From Papaver somniferum (Eukaryota > Streptophyta > Magnoliopsida > Ranunculales > Papaveraceae), in NCBI RefSeq assembly GCF_003573695.1, contig NC_039359.1, positions 153,876,210 through 153,940,209 on the forward strand: a stretch of 64,000 nt of DNA, in the 5' to 3' direction. This document shows positions 50,792 through 62,060 of this stretch, one piece after another. The notes beneath the pieces were generated by a model. The model saw nothing but the letters and a program-made list of their open reading frames with translations, did no database searches and had not been told where the DNA came from. Every line of letters begins with the position of its first letter. Within the stretch, counting starts at the first letter, position 1. The translations under genes were made by a program, and so were the position numbers.

Positions 50792-51260
50792 TGTAGTTGC
50801 AGGAAATCCTACACTACACCCCTCATATGATTTCATTGTTGAACAACTCATTTTTAGGTTTATATTCTTAATTTTATTGATTAATTTTTGAATGTTCTTA
50901 CAAGAAAGATAAAGAAGTCAAGAATGATCTCTGCTCTGAACTTTCTCTCTCCTATTTACTTGTTTCTTACTCAAAAAAGATCTCTCTCTTCATTACAACT
51001 CGAATGACTATTTATAAGGAAATACATAGTGGATGACAGCTAATCTGTCCTTTATTTTCGGATATGGTTTGCGACATTCTCGCAACCTTACAGATGTTAA
51101 TTTCGCAAACTCTCTAATCTTCGCAAGACTATCACATCTTTCTCGTGACCTTAGATGACGTCATTTATTCTATCATTTCTGAAACTGTTCTGCGACGATG
51201 TTATGCTGTGTCATTGATAACTCCGCTGAAACATTGTCATTGCGAAATTCTGATCCTATA
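50792..51260 (-). repeat. 5' LTR of element A
   Basis: In plus-strand reading TGTAGTTGCAGG to GATCCTATA; the final CTATA is a one-base change from CTACA. It is followed directly by the GAACT duplication. The primer binding site lies at 50772-50788. Confidence 0.92.
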
Positions 51261-51947
51261 GAACTTTTTGGTGTAGAAATGCAAGTCTCATGTGTGTCTC
51301 GCTGAAATATTGTCATTAATCGACTTGGACCCTTGCCTAAGATTTTGAAGTTGTTGATAGATAAGTCTTGTATAATTATGGGGTAGAAATGCAAGTCTCA
51401 TATGTTTCTTAAGCTTCACCCAAGATTTAATTTTAGCTTGACCTATTCTCAACCTCATTTGTTTAAGTTATTGCCACCAAGCGCCGGCTCTTCCTCGAAA
51501 TTTAGTTGCAACCAACCCGACCTTCTTATTTTCGGGCACTTCCTTGAAATCCAAGATTTCTTCAACCGTTGCTAGCCAACCAACAAATTCTTCCGGAGCT
51601 AAACCCCCATGGAATTCCGGAATATCAACTTTGAGTCCACCTTCCCATCGGTTCGAAGTAGTAACATTGTGGTATCTCGGTCTTTTTTCAAACATTTGTC
51701 GTCTCCCTTGTGGATGAACATGACTATGAAAAGAAGTGGTCTCCTCATCCGTCACTTGTTCTTCACAATGATGATGTTGAGTTCTATATCGATCTTGATG
51801 GATATTTAAGTTACCGAATCTTAAAAAAATTTCTTCAAATTTTGCATCTATTCTTTGTTGCGTTTCATCAAACACTTCATGCGTAAAGACCTCTAATTCT
51901 TCTTTCATAGAAATTTCACCTTGATTAACTCTTTACCTTGGAGCCAT
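51261..51947 (-). pseudogene. Element C gag, N-terminal part
   Basis: From the ATG at 51947 the frame soon meets a TAA at codon 5, then reads EELEVFTHEVFDETQQRIDA and a typical gypsy capsid start (FHGGLAPEEFVGWL, KFRGRAGAWW). A TAA replaces the Gln that normally follows AWWQ (near 51466). The frame then continues LKQMRLRIGQAKIKSWVKLK to the element A junction. A short local repeat of ATGAGACTTGCATTTCTAC (near 51285 and 51385) interrupts the last part. Confidence 0.88.
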
Positions 51948-52060
51948 AATGAAATCACAAGGAGAATGAACCCAGTTTGACAATAGCACACACAAAGATT
52001 CAAACCCCCAACCTAATAGTTAAAATCTTCTCCACAATTTCCCCCAAAAAAGAAACCAAC

Positions 52061-52073
52061 GCTCTTGATACCA
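52061..52073 (-). other. Primer binding site of element C
   Basis: On the minus strand TGGTATCAAGAGC begins two bases after the LTR. It resembles the methionine initiator tRNA complement TGGTATCAGAGC with one extra A. Confidence 0.7.
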
Positions 52074-52075
52074 AC

Positions 52076-52498
52076 TAATGTAAAGTGAAACTTCTACTTG
52101 CAATAATAATGTAAAATTGAATCAAAAACACCATGAAATAGAATTACTAACCTTTCAATTTAAGATTCTTCTACCCTTAGAATAAGGAAGAAACAAAAAT
52201 CAAAGTTCTTCTCTATAGTACTTACAACTTCTACCCAAAATTAATCGGAAGCTACAAGTTTATTGAGGCATCTCCCCACATCAACTCAACTCAAAGAGAA
52301 AGATTGAAGAAAAAGTAAAACAAGGGTTCTAACCAAGTCTCTCTTAAAAGAAAAACATGAGGGGAGTAGAGCTAGGGTTTCAAAACATATAGTAAAGGTG
52401 AAGGATAAACAAGAAATAAAGCCAAAGAAAGGGGGCAAAAGAGAGAAAGATGTTAGCAAGGGTATAAGTGGAATACCACTATGCATCAGATACCGAGT
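52076..52498 (-). repeat. 5' LTR of element C
   Basis: It pairs with 31188-31599. Its outer end ACTATGCATCA abuts GATAC and the ILR1-like exon. Confidence 0.9.
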
Positions 52499-53605
52499 AG
52501 CTAATGATGCATGTAATGCTGCACCATAAGGAAGCGCATCTTCATTGAGAGTGAAATATGGTGAATGCACAGATGGAATTTCTCCAAGTGTTCCAATTTT
52601 CATTCCTATGAAAGAAAAGCATCCTGGTATCACTTCTGAGTAGAATGAGAAGTCTTATGTTCCCATTAATGGTTGCATGTCTTTGACGTTATTGGTCCCC
52701 AGCATATCCCCTGCGACATTTTCAAAATGCTTATGTAATACTTTGTTGTTAGCGGTTACGGGGAAAAATATCTTATTCTCTGGATGGAAGTCGACTGTAG
52801 CATTGCGTCTATGAACAGCAGCTTGCGCCTTGATGACCTGTCACAATGCAAGTTGAAGAGAATCAGTCACATGATGACTGGGAATAAGCATGAAGCCGTA
52901 ATTGGTTGTACCTCTTCAATTCGTTTCTTGAGTTGTATAAAGCTTTCTGTCGAGAAGGCTCTAAAGGTGCCTCCAATGGTGACGGAATCTGGAATAACAT
53001 TGAATGCCCCACCTCCTTGGAATTTTCCAACTGTTACAACCTGAGCAAAACAATGCTTGTTTTTCAGTGATGGAGATGATAAATAATTGGTACTTCCATT
53101 TGAAATATACTTTAGTTTTTGAAAAGTCATTTATCACGAAGAAACAACAGATATTTAACGACGAAAATGAGGGAAGATAGACACAAAACACTATGGCTTC
53201 TGCATGAGAATCAGGTTATAGTAGGAAGAAAGAGCAAAGCTGCTAAAAATATTCATGACAGGTATAACTGATTATTAATACGAAAACATAATTAAGGCAG
53301 ATACCTGTGAATCCAGTGGATCAGCTTCACGTGAGACAAGGTGTTGCAAACTAACAATTACACTAGATGCTGCTACAATTAGGTCAATTGTATGCTGATG
53401 GATCGCTGCATGACCCCCCTTTCCGCTAATTACTGCCTCAAAAAAGCCGCTACCAGCAAGCAAAGGACCGGGTCTAGAAGCAACTGAGCCAATTGGTAGG
53501 TCAACAAAGACATGGAGCCCAAAGATAGCATCAATCTAATATTCCATCTTCTACCATCTTCTTTGCTCCCCCACCTCCTTCCTCAGCTGGTTGAAAGACT
53601 AGGAT
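52499..53605 (-). pseudogene. ILR1-like IAA-amino acid hydrolase, 3' exons, interrupted twice
   Basis: M20-family amidohydrolases of this type release auxin from amino acid conjugates in the ER. Reading leftward: [19 protein letters not shown] at about 53595-53540, a frameshift near 53535, then [17 protein letters not shown] and [13 protein letters not shown] (exon end 53305). Intron 53041-53304 follows, then the exon 53040-52912 ([19 protein letters not shown]), the intron 52837-52911 and the last exon from 52836. A TAA at 52655-52657 replaces the Glu expected before DFSFYSEV. The exon ends at HASLATRY, where element C enters. Upstream exons, including most catalytic residues, are cut off by element D at 53606 and lie outside the window if they exist. 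Confidence 0.93.
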
Positions 53606-54204
53606 TGTAGGGGCGAAATATCGCACAAAACTAACCCGCAGCCTCGCTCTCACTAAGACGACTATTAGCACAAACGAAGAAAGAAATTAAGCGAAGAGAT
53701 ACAGCGCGACGAAGGGATACACACGAAGGATAACCCCACGATGAGTATAACACGATACATATCAAGAGAAGAATTAAGAAGTGATGCGAGAGATAGCGAC
53801 GTCTTCCCAAAGCCTGGCGAATAAGACAAAATGAACAGAGATCAGCCAGCAGAGACCTGCACGTGAACCCAGGTGTCTTCTACCATGGTGACCGGCTATA
53901 TACGGATTCAAATAATGAAGAGAGAGGCAGGTTGAAGAGAGTTCAGTCAAGAACAAGAGTAGAAAATCACCACTGGAAGGGATAAAGACAGTAGAGTTGT
54001 ATTATCATCATCATCTTCCTTATATGTATAAATCTTTGTGATATCAATAAGAACATCATTTTTCTTCATATAAAGCTTTTGTAAAGATCATATCTAGTGT
54101 CGAGGGGCGCATAATATCATTAATGTTTGAGTTTATCTTCATGACTTAGACTTAGTGTTCTTATCACTCCTTTGGGTGTAGTTGTGGGATTTTCCGCAAC
54201 TACA
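53606..54204 (+). repeat. 5' LTR of element D
   Basis: The LTR starts TGTAGGGGCGAAATATCGC and ends TTTTCCGCAACTACA (599 bp). The ends and the primer binding site resemble those of A and B. A TATAAAT lies at about 54036. The left flank is the ILR1-like exon (…GACTAGGAT). The other end of D is not in the window, so its target duplication cannot be checked. Confidence 0.85.
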
Positions 54205-54207
54205 TTT

Positions 54208-54224
54208 TGGCGCTAGAAAGAGGG
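54208..54224 (+). other. Primer binding site of element D
   Basis: TGGCGCTAGAAAGAGGG, four bases after the LTR, differs by one base from the site of elements A and B. Confidence 0.75.
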
Positions 54225-54426
54225 AGGATTATCCTCACCTTCTAGCTAGTAGATAGAAACTACCATCTTCGAAAACAACTGATTACTTTCTTATAAAACC
54301 CTATCTTTTGAAATATATTCGTCATTATAAAGTCCTAGTAAAAACCGATCACTTGATTCAAAAAGTGTTACTCGCTCCTCGGAACTTTGAAAAGAAAGTC
54401 TTGACAAATTACCCCTCCTAAGACAG

Positions 54427-57368
54427 TTGAAACCACAATCAAATCCCCATCATATTTCATCTGACCATCAGAAATCTTGGCTACCAACATCTCTGATTAA
54501 CAAAATGGTACGAATGGCATCAAGAGCAGCACACAATATCGAAACTCGAAGAAGCAACAGAGTAGCAGACCGGAGAAGAGCCAGAGGCGAGGCTGAAACT
54601 TCAGCTGAAGGAGAAAGGAGAGGAGTAGAGCGGCAAACTCGAAATCGCAATATGTGTTGCATCGTAGAAACCGGAAATCAGGACAATGATACTATCTCTA
54701 AAAATAAAACACAACAAAACAATGACTCATAGAGGGTTATATATGAAGAAGGCAGTGTACACACGACTGTTCTTTATACTATGGAAGATGAAGAACGAGT
54801 AACAAGAGGAGAAGGTGAGTATCCCAATAACGAGGATCAACTAACCATTCAACGGCCAAGAGAACGTCTCGCACGAGACAGGAGAATTGAAAGAGAATTT
54901 ATGCAAGGACTCGAACTAAGCAGAGCAAGAGACGCAGAGTTAGCAGAAGAGCGAGCAAAATTTGGCAAGACAAAACGCCCTGTTGATGGAAGAAAATCAC
55001 AGATTGGATGAGAATATACAAACGTGAACTCATACTGGAGAAACAGAAACTCAAACGAGCAGAAGTTCACCAAGGAGATGGAGGAGACATCGCAATGAGG
55101 AAAGAGAAGTACAGAATGACCATGCTGAGTATGAAAGGGAGGTGCGTAAAAGAGAGCGCGAAATAGAAAATGCACGAGATCTGGAAAGGAAATCTGAGGA
55201 AAGCAGAGAAAGAATAAGAAAGAAGAGAGAACTTAGGACAAGGAATGCGAGTGTACAACGGGGAAAGAGGAAGCAGCTCAGAGCGCGAAACCCAAAGATT
55301 CAGAAGAGAAACTAGAATAGCCATAGAAAGAAGCGCGACAAAGCAGAGGGCATTAGAAGCAGTCCCACAGAGAGAGCGAGAACACGTTAACGCTAATCAT
55401 GCTATACTGCAACAGCTTGAAGAGCTCAAAGCGGCCATGAGAAGTAATAATAGGCGAGGAGGAGGAAAAATGAAACTGGCTGAAGAAATTGAGAAGGCAG
55501 AGCGATCCCCTTTCTCGCGTGACATTTTACAATCCCTTGTTCCCGCGAAATGAGTCTTACCAACCTTTTCCAGCATCTTCGACGGAATCGGGAATGCAGT
55601 CCAGCACATGAAGGCCTACAACCTAACATTAATGTTGTGGTCCCAACATCAAGCGGTGCGTTGTAAATATTTTCCTGCGACCCTGACAGGAGAAGCTTCA
55701 TAATGGTTCGACAATTTGAGCGAAGGATCTGTGACATCATTTGCACAGTTGCAAAGATTATTCTTAGGGAATTATATAACAAGTAGTCACACAAAGGCAG
55801 GGATCGAGAATGCGTTTACATTGAAAAAGGAACATGGAGAAAGTCTGCGAAGCTTGGTAACGCGATGGAGAACCATGTGCATCGATTCAGCCGCGGAGGT
55901 ATCCGAGCGGCATTTAATCCTCGCATTCGTCGATTCCTTGTATCCCACAGATCTCCTATATGTTGAAATATTCTGAATCAGACATGAGACAAACATGCAA
56001 GAGTTAAGAGAATACCAAGAAGAGTTCATAACACTAGAAGAAAAGCAAAGGGAAATGAATACCAGCTTGACGTCCATCACAACTGCGAAGGGAGAAAACG
56101 CGACACTTGTACCAATAATACTGAATAATATCGAGAATACCCCTAGAATTGGACAGGAGAGGCAAGTCGCAGGAAAGACTACGAAAGAAGTAGCATTGTC
56201 AGGAAAAGATGAAGAATGGTTTCGAAGAGAGTGTGTAGATAGAAATCATTCATACAACTACCCGGTGAGAAGATACGACAATCAAGGAGGACGGTTCAAC
56301 AATGACCGGAGAGCTGGGTACAACCACAATCCGAGATTTGAGAGAAAGCCGAATTACCCGCCCTTTGATGATGTAAAATTACCCAGACTGAATGCCCCAA
56401 TAGAAAAGATATGGGGGGAGGTCATACTAACTCATGAAATTCTAGCACCATTCAACATAGGGCATGAAACCCCACGAGGAGCAAGAGCTGGTGAATTCTG
56501 CATATACCACCGGTTTCATGGCCACAGTACTGCGAATTATAGAAACGTGCGAAAGTATTTACTATATCTAATTGAGCAAGGAAAGTTGAACCGATATCTG
56601 GAGGAAGGCGAAATACCAAGAGCACAACCGCGATCCCAACCAGCTGTTATTTACCGCATTGAAATCGGGCAGAACTCGAGGCAGATAAACTCAATCATCC
56701 ATTCCACAAAGGATATCAATAATTTCCATGATAACATCTTAAGAAGAGTACATAAAGGAGATTACAATGGTGAGGAAATACACCTGGTAATGAGAAGTCG
56801 CGCGCTTGTAGATTGGCAGAAGCAGCCAATCTCCTTCACAATGGCAGATGTACCAGCAGAGGCGGGAACACACTCAGACCCACTGATGGTCACTATAACA
56901 ATGCAACCACATTCTAAGTTGGAAAAAAATGCAGAAGAAAAGGCGCAACCTTGGATGATCAACAAAATCCTGGTAGATACCGGAAGTTCCGTTGATATAT
57001 TATTTTATCATGCATTCAGAACCATGGGGTACCGCGGCTCAGACCTGATCCCGTACACTTACACGGTCCATGGATTCAATAGTGTTGCTTCGAGACCATA
57101 AGGCGATATCACTTTGATCATTCCCGCTGAGACCTTGGAAACCGTGGTCACTTTTTGTGTCGTAGATGTGGAGTCACCATACAACGCTATCATCGGAAGA
57201 CCCTGGATCCATGGGGTTATGGGGGTCGCGTCGACCTTCCACAGGAGAATCCGATTCCCCATGCCGACAGGAATTGGAGAAATTATGGGAGAAAACACCA
57301 ATGCGAAAAGGTGTGATGAAGCTGATGTTCGACATTATGAAGGAAAGGCGAAGTTAAGGGAAAAATAA
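54427..57368 (+). pseudogene. Element D gag and aspartic protease
   Basis: The order matches A and B: a long Arg/Glu-rich N-terminus (54505-55553), a capsid-like domain (55716-55976 with KKEHGESLRSLVTRWRTMC), then MQELREYQEEFITLEEKQRE from 55995. Next come a FCIYHRFHGHSTANYRN stretch near 56495 and the protease DTGSSVDILFYHAFRTMGY near 56975-57030. After one stop at 57101 the protease end reads VVDVESPYNAIIGRPWIHG. The longest open part is 368 codons. Several stops and frameshifts make it inactive. It is clearly a relative, but the nucleotide match to A and B is low. Confidence 0.85.
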
Positions 57369-58364
57369 AGGCAAAAGTGAAAGATGATAGGAAAGATGAT
57401 AGGCGAGCAGAGAATCTGATGATTAACATGATAGGAAAAGGAGAAGAGAACTAAATAACAAAGAAGGAGTATCAAAATGAAACTATAAGAAAAAAGGATA
57501 GGGATCAAATCCGGTCAGGAGCAACCAGTGCGGGTACGAGCGTACGAAGAGTAAAGAGGAAGTTGAGGTGCAAAAGGGAGAAGATAATCTGCGAAAACAA
57601 CCAATCGCAGAACGTGATCCCCGAGAAGATAAGAGAGATCCCCGAGAAGATAAGAGGGATTGGTGAAATAATAGAATACACACATCAAACAGAAATATGT
57701 GATGCCTCGAAGGAGTTATAAATGGATGCTCTTGCCCAATTGGGATTGCTCATAATGGGAAAGGAGGCTCTATTTAATCTGAGAAGATAAAGGGGGGAAG
57801 TTTGAGGAACCTAGTATCAAGGTGGAGGATGCAGTGCGATAAATGCATAAATCTCACAGACAGCAAGCAGGGAGATATTTCCATCAAAGCTAAGAATAAC
57901 ACTGAGGCAGACAATTAGAGGAAAGGACGACAAAAACAGGCCACAAGCAAGAAAATCAAAACACTGTGATGAGATGATGTAACAAAGAAAGTTGTATACC
58001 GACTCAAGGATACACGATCATGAAACAAGTTCTTTTGACAAGAAAGCGAGCAAGCCAAAGGCGGAGTCAAAAGCTACACAGGGAAGCTGCAAAGATTACT
58101 CGTAATACCTCAATAGGGGGCTGCGAGATATTATTAAAACCTCTACCTAGGGAGGATGGGACTACAGTTATGGCGTGTCAACTTAGTTCACACAAAACTG
58201 TGCGACCAGAGGACTGCACAGTATGTAAGAGGCGACCCTTAAACCCTAACATGCGTCATAGCTGCTGATCCCAGAAAAGTTACTTATATTGGGGAGAACT
58301 GCCTATCCATCAGAGGCCACTGATAACGAACCACTCAGCGAATAAGTTCTCCGGTATGGGGTGT
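57369..58364. other. Element D downstream region, no RT seen
   Basis: About 1 kb of purine-rich sequence after the protease has no recognisable RT, RNase H or integrase motif. A direct repeat GATCCCCGAGAAGATAAGAG occurs at about 57616 and about 57637. An 82-codon frame (58020-58268) is not recognised. Element E begins at 58365 and hides or replaces the rest of D. Confidence 0.6.
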
Positions 58365-58449
58365 TGTAGATGGTGGATTTTCGACAAGGGATAAAATCGT
58401 AAACTCATAATTATACGAAGCTCTGATCCAGCAATCAGACATGAGTATC

Positions 58450-58770
58450 GAGACCGGAGAGTACTTTCTCTCATCGAATTCTCAACGGAGAGTACTTTCT
58501 CTCAGAGTACATGTAGATATGTAGTCTCACGACTGGACAACGGCATATTTCATGAGTACTGAATACTTTCATTGATTAATTCTATATAGTATCACGAGAT
58601 GGACGGCTCCTAGACAGCTTGCTCTGCTAGTATAGAGCGATAACGTCTTCAGGAACAAACAACGAGTTTACCCTGACAATATAAAGGATATGACTTACCG
58701 ACAAGCTCATATCGGGATAATTAATTCTCCTAGACAGCTTGCTCTGCTACTATAGAGCCACAAAGTTAAT
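58450..58770. repeat. Short direct repeats near the E LTR start
   Basis: CGGAGAGTACTTTCTCTCA occurs twice within 60 bp (about 58456 and 58493). CTCCTAGACAGCTTGCTCTG with CTATAGAGC-type tails occurs at about 58606 and about 58727. Confidence 0.75.
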
Positions 58771-58834
58771 TATTCCTAATTAAGATTAATTTTGTCGTGA
58801 CAATCACTACTGAATTCCCAGAATAATCTATTAT

Positions 58835-59215
58835 TGCTCATATTCCATGGTCGAATCCACGACTGGTCCCATGGAATGGCAATAACAATTGCTCCTATTC
58901 CATGGTCGAATCCACGACTGGTCTCATGGAACAGAAATAAAATATTGTTCTGATTCTATGATCGAATCCACGGCTTGATCTCGTAGAATAGCAATAACTA
59001 TATTATCTCATTACTCCGATTTCATGATCGAATCCACAACTGGTCTCATAAATGGTAATAGATAAATCTTAATTACTCTGATTCTATGGTCGAATCTACG
59101 ATCCCATGGAATGGTAATGCTCACTTTATTATTCTGAATTCGTAGTCGAATCCTCAGCTGATCTTATGAATTAATAATAAACATCTTATTACTCAGTTTT
59201 GTGAATTATTCTCCA
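58835..59215. repeat. Tandem hairpin repeat, about six degenerate copies of about 65 bp
   Basis: Each copy has the core TTCCATGGTCGAATCCACGA followed by CTGGTCTCATGGAA and an AATAATAA-rich spacer. Copies start near 58850, 58906, 58959, 59018, 59081 and 59139. TTCCATGG and CCATGGAA (or degenerate forms) inside each copy can pair, so every unit can form a stem of about 8 bp. Decay increases to the right. Confidence 0.8.
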
Positions 59216-59399
59216 CCGAATTCCACAATTAGTAATAAATAATCAACAACCGGGCGTTTGATATGCCTCTAAGTAAGCCCTGATTCAAATGGTGAAAGTG
59301 TATTCAACGACGATACACTAACAGTCACCGCACGAACGAGTATTTCGAAATACAACGAAACGATGAACCTATGAAAAATAGGGAAGAAAATAATAAATA

Positions 59400-62060
59400 A
59401 TTAAAAATATTGACCAAGGTGCTGGGAACACGGACACACGACCTACCGACCGTGTCTTGGTCAGTTCCACGCCAGTTTTATATTTTTAATACATTTTTTT
59501 ATTTTCCATGATTTGATGAAAATTCTCTCATCTGATCAAATCTCCTTCGTCTCGAGGAAGCTCCTCGGTTTCATGGTACTTCCATAAATCCATAACAAAT
59601 AATATAAAATTAAAGAAAGGAGTGTGGGGCGTGACCATTGGCCAACCGGCCATGCCTTGGTCCCAGCCGGCCCCACACTCCACGGTTCCTTATTATTTTA
59701 TTATTATTATTATTTCTCTAATTTCATGAAAAAACTCCTTGATTTCATGGTATTTTTTGGACAAATCATCATATAATAATAAAATAAAATAAAATTAAGA
59801 AAACTTGTGGGACCGGGCCACTAGCCGGCCGGCCATGCCCTAGCCGGTCCCACACGCCCTTTGCTTTATTATTTTATTATTATTTATCCTATTTTTCCTT
59901 GAATTCATCAAATTCCTTGATTTTATGGTATTTCTCTCAAATTAGGAAAAATCCCCTCAAATCATCAAAAATACCTAAAAATATTAAAAAATTATGAAAA
60001 AATCGTGGGACCAGTCTAGAGTTGGCAAACGGGAGGGCCGGGGCTGGCTTGTTATGGGTTACACGGGTACGGGTTTACACGGGCCAAAACCTGCGGGTTG
60101 ATATTCTTCACATGTGGTCATTTCTTCAACCCGCACCCGTAACGGGTAAAGCTTGCGGGTTCACGGGTTAGCCCTGCTTGTTTAATTAAAACTTAATTAA
60201 GCTAATTTGTGACAAATTACAATTTACAAGGATAAAAATCGTAAACACCAACTCACAATTTACAAGGATAAAAATCGTAAACACAACTCAAAACTGATTT
60301 TTTATTCTTATAATCCCACAATTCCGTTTTCAAACTCCCCATCATCACTGCTCAGTTTCCATCTTCCTCAAATTCTCATGTTGTTATTCAAACTAAAATC
60401 AGACGAAAACCCATTTTCCATATCTGATATTACTCTAATTCCACCTCAATTTCATCCCAATTCTCAGATCCCTTTCTTTATGTTCTTTTCACCATTCAAC
60501 AGTAGAAACTCAATCTCCAAACCCACATCGAATTCTTCCATTTAATCCTTCAAAACCCTAAAAAGGATTCCACAATCTTCCATTTTGGAATCCATTGACA
60601 TCAGCAGCTCCATCCGGACCATCCCATCTACTTCACATCAACAGCAAGCTTTCTATGTTGCTCTGTAAACCACAACAAAATCCCGAAAAAACTTTATCAC
60701 CTTCTCCGTCTTCTTCTCGATCCCAAAACATGTTCGTCTCGTTTCAGTTAACTACATTAACGGCAACAACAGCTACACTTCAGGAAGCAGCAATCAATGA
60801 TAACAAAGCCCATTATTCCTTCTCCTACTCTCTTAGCATCTCCCACCAACAACACCCAATGGAAGATAACAACGACAACAACATAAGATTTGGAGAGAAA
60901 AAACAGAGGTTCGATTTTAGTAACTAAAATCCCAAGAATATACAAACAAAACCAACATCTATAAGAACAAGATGTTCCAAACATTAGATATACAAGGGGC
61001 GAAAAAAAGGCTTTACCTCTCTGTATTCTTGATTGAATGAACAAAAAAGAACAAAAATTATTGTAGGAATTCAATACATCTTAACCCAATAACTTAAATT
61101 GAATCAAATCCCTGGTCTTCTTCTTCTATCATTAACTCAATTATCTTCTCAATTTCATAAAACCCCAAATTCAATTGAAGCCCTAATTTCTTCTGGATTT
61201 TTCAATTCCAGTACTTCATTGAAATAAACCTTAACTATTAGTATGATAATGTTCTTCTTCATGTTCTACTTTTAAAACCCACCCTTAATCACTCACTTGC
61301 ACTTCCAATCTCCAACTCAGAACCCTTAGCCGATTAAAACTCAATCCAGAAACAGAAAGAAAAAGAAAAGTGAAGAAGCAAATCCTCACATCAGTTACTT
61401 GAGATTAAATCCATTATTGTTAAGCTTTAATTTACACATGCAAAGAGGAACAGACGCAGAGAAGAAAAAAGAAGAAGATGGAGGTGGTGCTAAGGAGGCG
61501 CATAGAGCAGAGTGGAGAAGGAATGAAACAAAATGAAATCTTTTAGGTTTTCTTTGATATTTATACCATAAATCAGCGAACATGATTAAATTTAATAATC
61601 GTACGGTAGAAATTAATAGGACAAGACGGGTTGACGGGTTTAACCCGCGGGTTTACGGGACGGGACGGGTAAACCCGTTTTCTCACAAGTCGCTATTTCT
61701 CCAACCCACGCTCGGCTTGTTTAGGACCAAGCCAAGTCGGGCTCGGGTTTTCACGGGCCGGGCACAGGTTAAATCGCGGGTTTCAGCTTGTTTGCCAGCT
61801 CTAGACCAATCCATAGTCGGTCGGTCATGCCTCCATGGTCCCACACGCTCGTGTTTTTATTATTTTAATATTTTGCTTCCATGAACTCATGAAAACTCCT
61901 TCAATTCATGGAAACTCCCTAAATTCATCAAATTTCTCAAAATTCATGAATTTTTCATAAAATCATCAAAATATTATAAGATTAAGGAAAAGGCACCACG
62001 GGACCGTGGTCACGACCTGCCGACCACGCCTTGAACACGGCGGTCCCACGCCTCCTCATT
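59400..62060. repeat. Five GC-rich palindromic modules in the E LTR
   Basis: AT-rich spacers (AAAATTAAGAAA, CTTATTATTTTATTATTATT) alternate with GC-rich cores, each about 60 bp, near 59415-59475, 59625-59690, 59808-59862, 60005-60016 continuing at 61804-61852, and 62000-62055. Each core has the frame GTGGGACCGG...GGCCATGCC...CGGTCCCACACG, which is self-complementary at its ends. The period is about 180-200 bp. The fourth core is split by the hAT-like insert. Confidence 0.75.
60017..61803. mobile_element. hAT-like non-autonomous DNA transposon
   Basis: The termini TAGAGTTGGCAAACGGG and (reversed) TAGAGCTGGCAAACAAGC are imperfect inverted repeats typical of plant hAT elements. The flanks are 8 bp: GACCAGTC (60009-60016) and GACCAATC (61804-61811), one mismatch. 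Subterminal ACGGGTTTACACGGGC-type repeats in both orientations occupy about 150 bp at each end. No transposase is seen. A 110-codon frame (60595-60927) and a Pro/Ser-rich gene-like middle are not recognised and might be captured host sequence. Confidence 0.85.

Larger units (their letters stand above)
35103..51260 (-). mobile_element. Non-autonomous LTR retrotransposon A with an antisense gene
   Basis: The LTRs are 35103-35571 and 50792-51260 (469 bp each), flanked by GAACT. The primer binding site TGGCGCTAGAAACAGGG lies next to the right LTR on the minus strand. Gag and protease run leftward (50474-38490), interrupted by element B at gag codon junction EEQ/ELQ. No RT, RNase H or integrase is visible between protease (about 38490) and the left LTR. 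That interval holds a conserved non-coding block and a plus-strand gene with an intron. Without B the element is about 7.05 kb. Confidence 0.92.
31188..52498 (-). mobile_element. Ty3/gypsy retrotransposon C, host of a nested insertion
   Basis: The LTRs are 31188-31599 (3' LTR, 412 bp) and 52076-52498 (5' LTR, 423 bp). In element orientation they run TGATGCATAGTGG to ...ACATTA. A primer binding site (TGGTATCAAGAGC) and a polypurine tract (AGGGGAGGA) lie at the proper ends. Gag, protease, RT, RNase H and integrase are all recognisable on the minus strand. Without the nested element A the element is about 5.1 kb. The RT and gag style is that of plant chromovirus-like elements, but I see no chromodomain. 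Multiple stops and deletions make it inactive. Confidence 0.94.
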
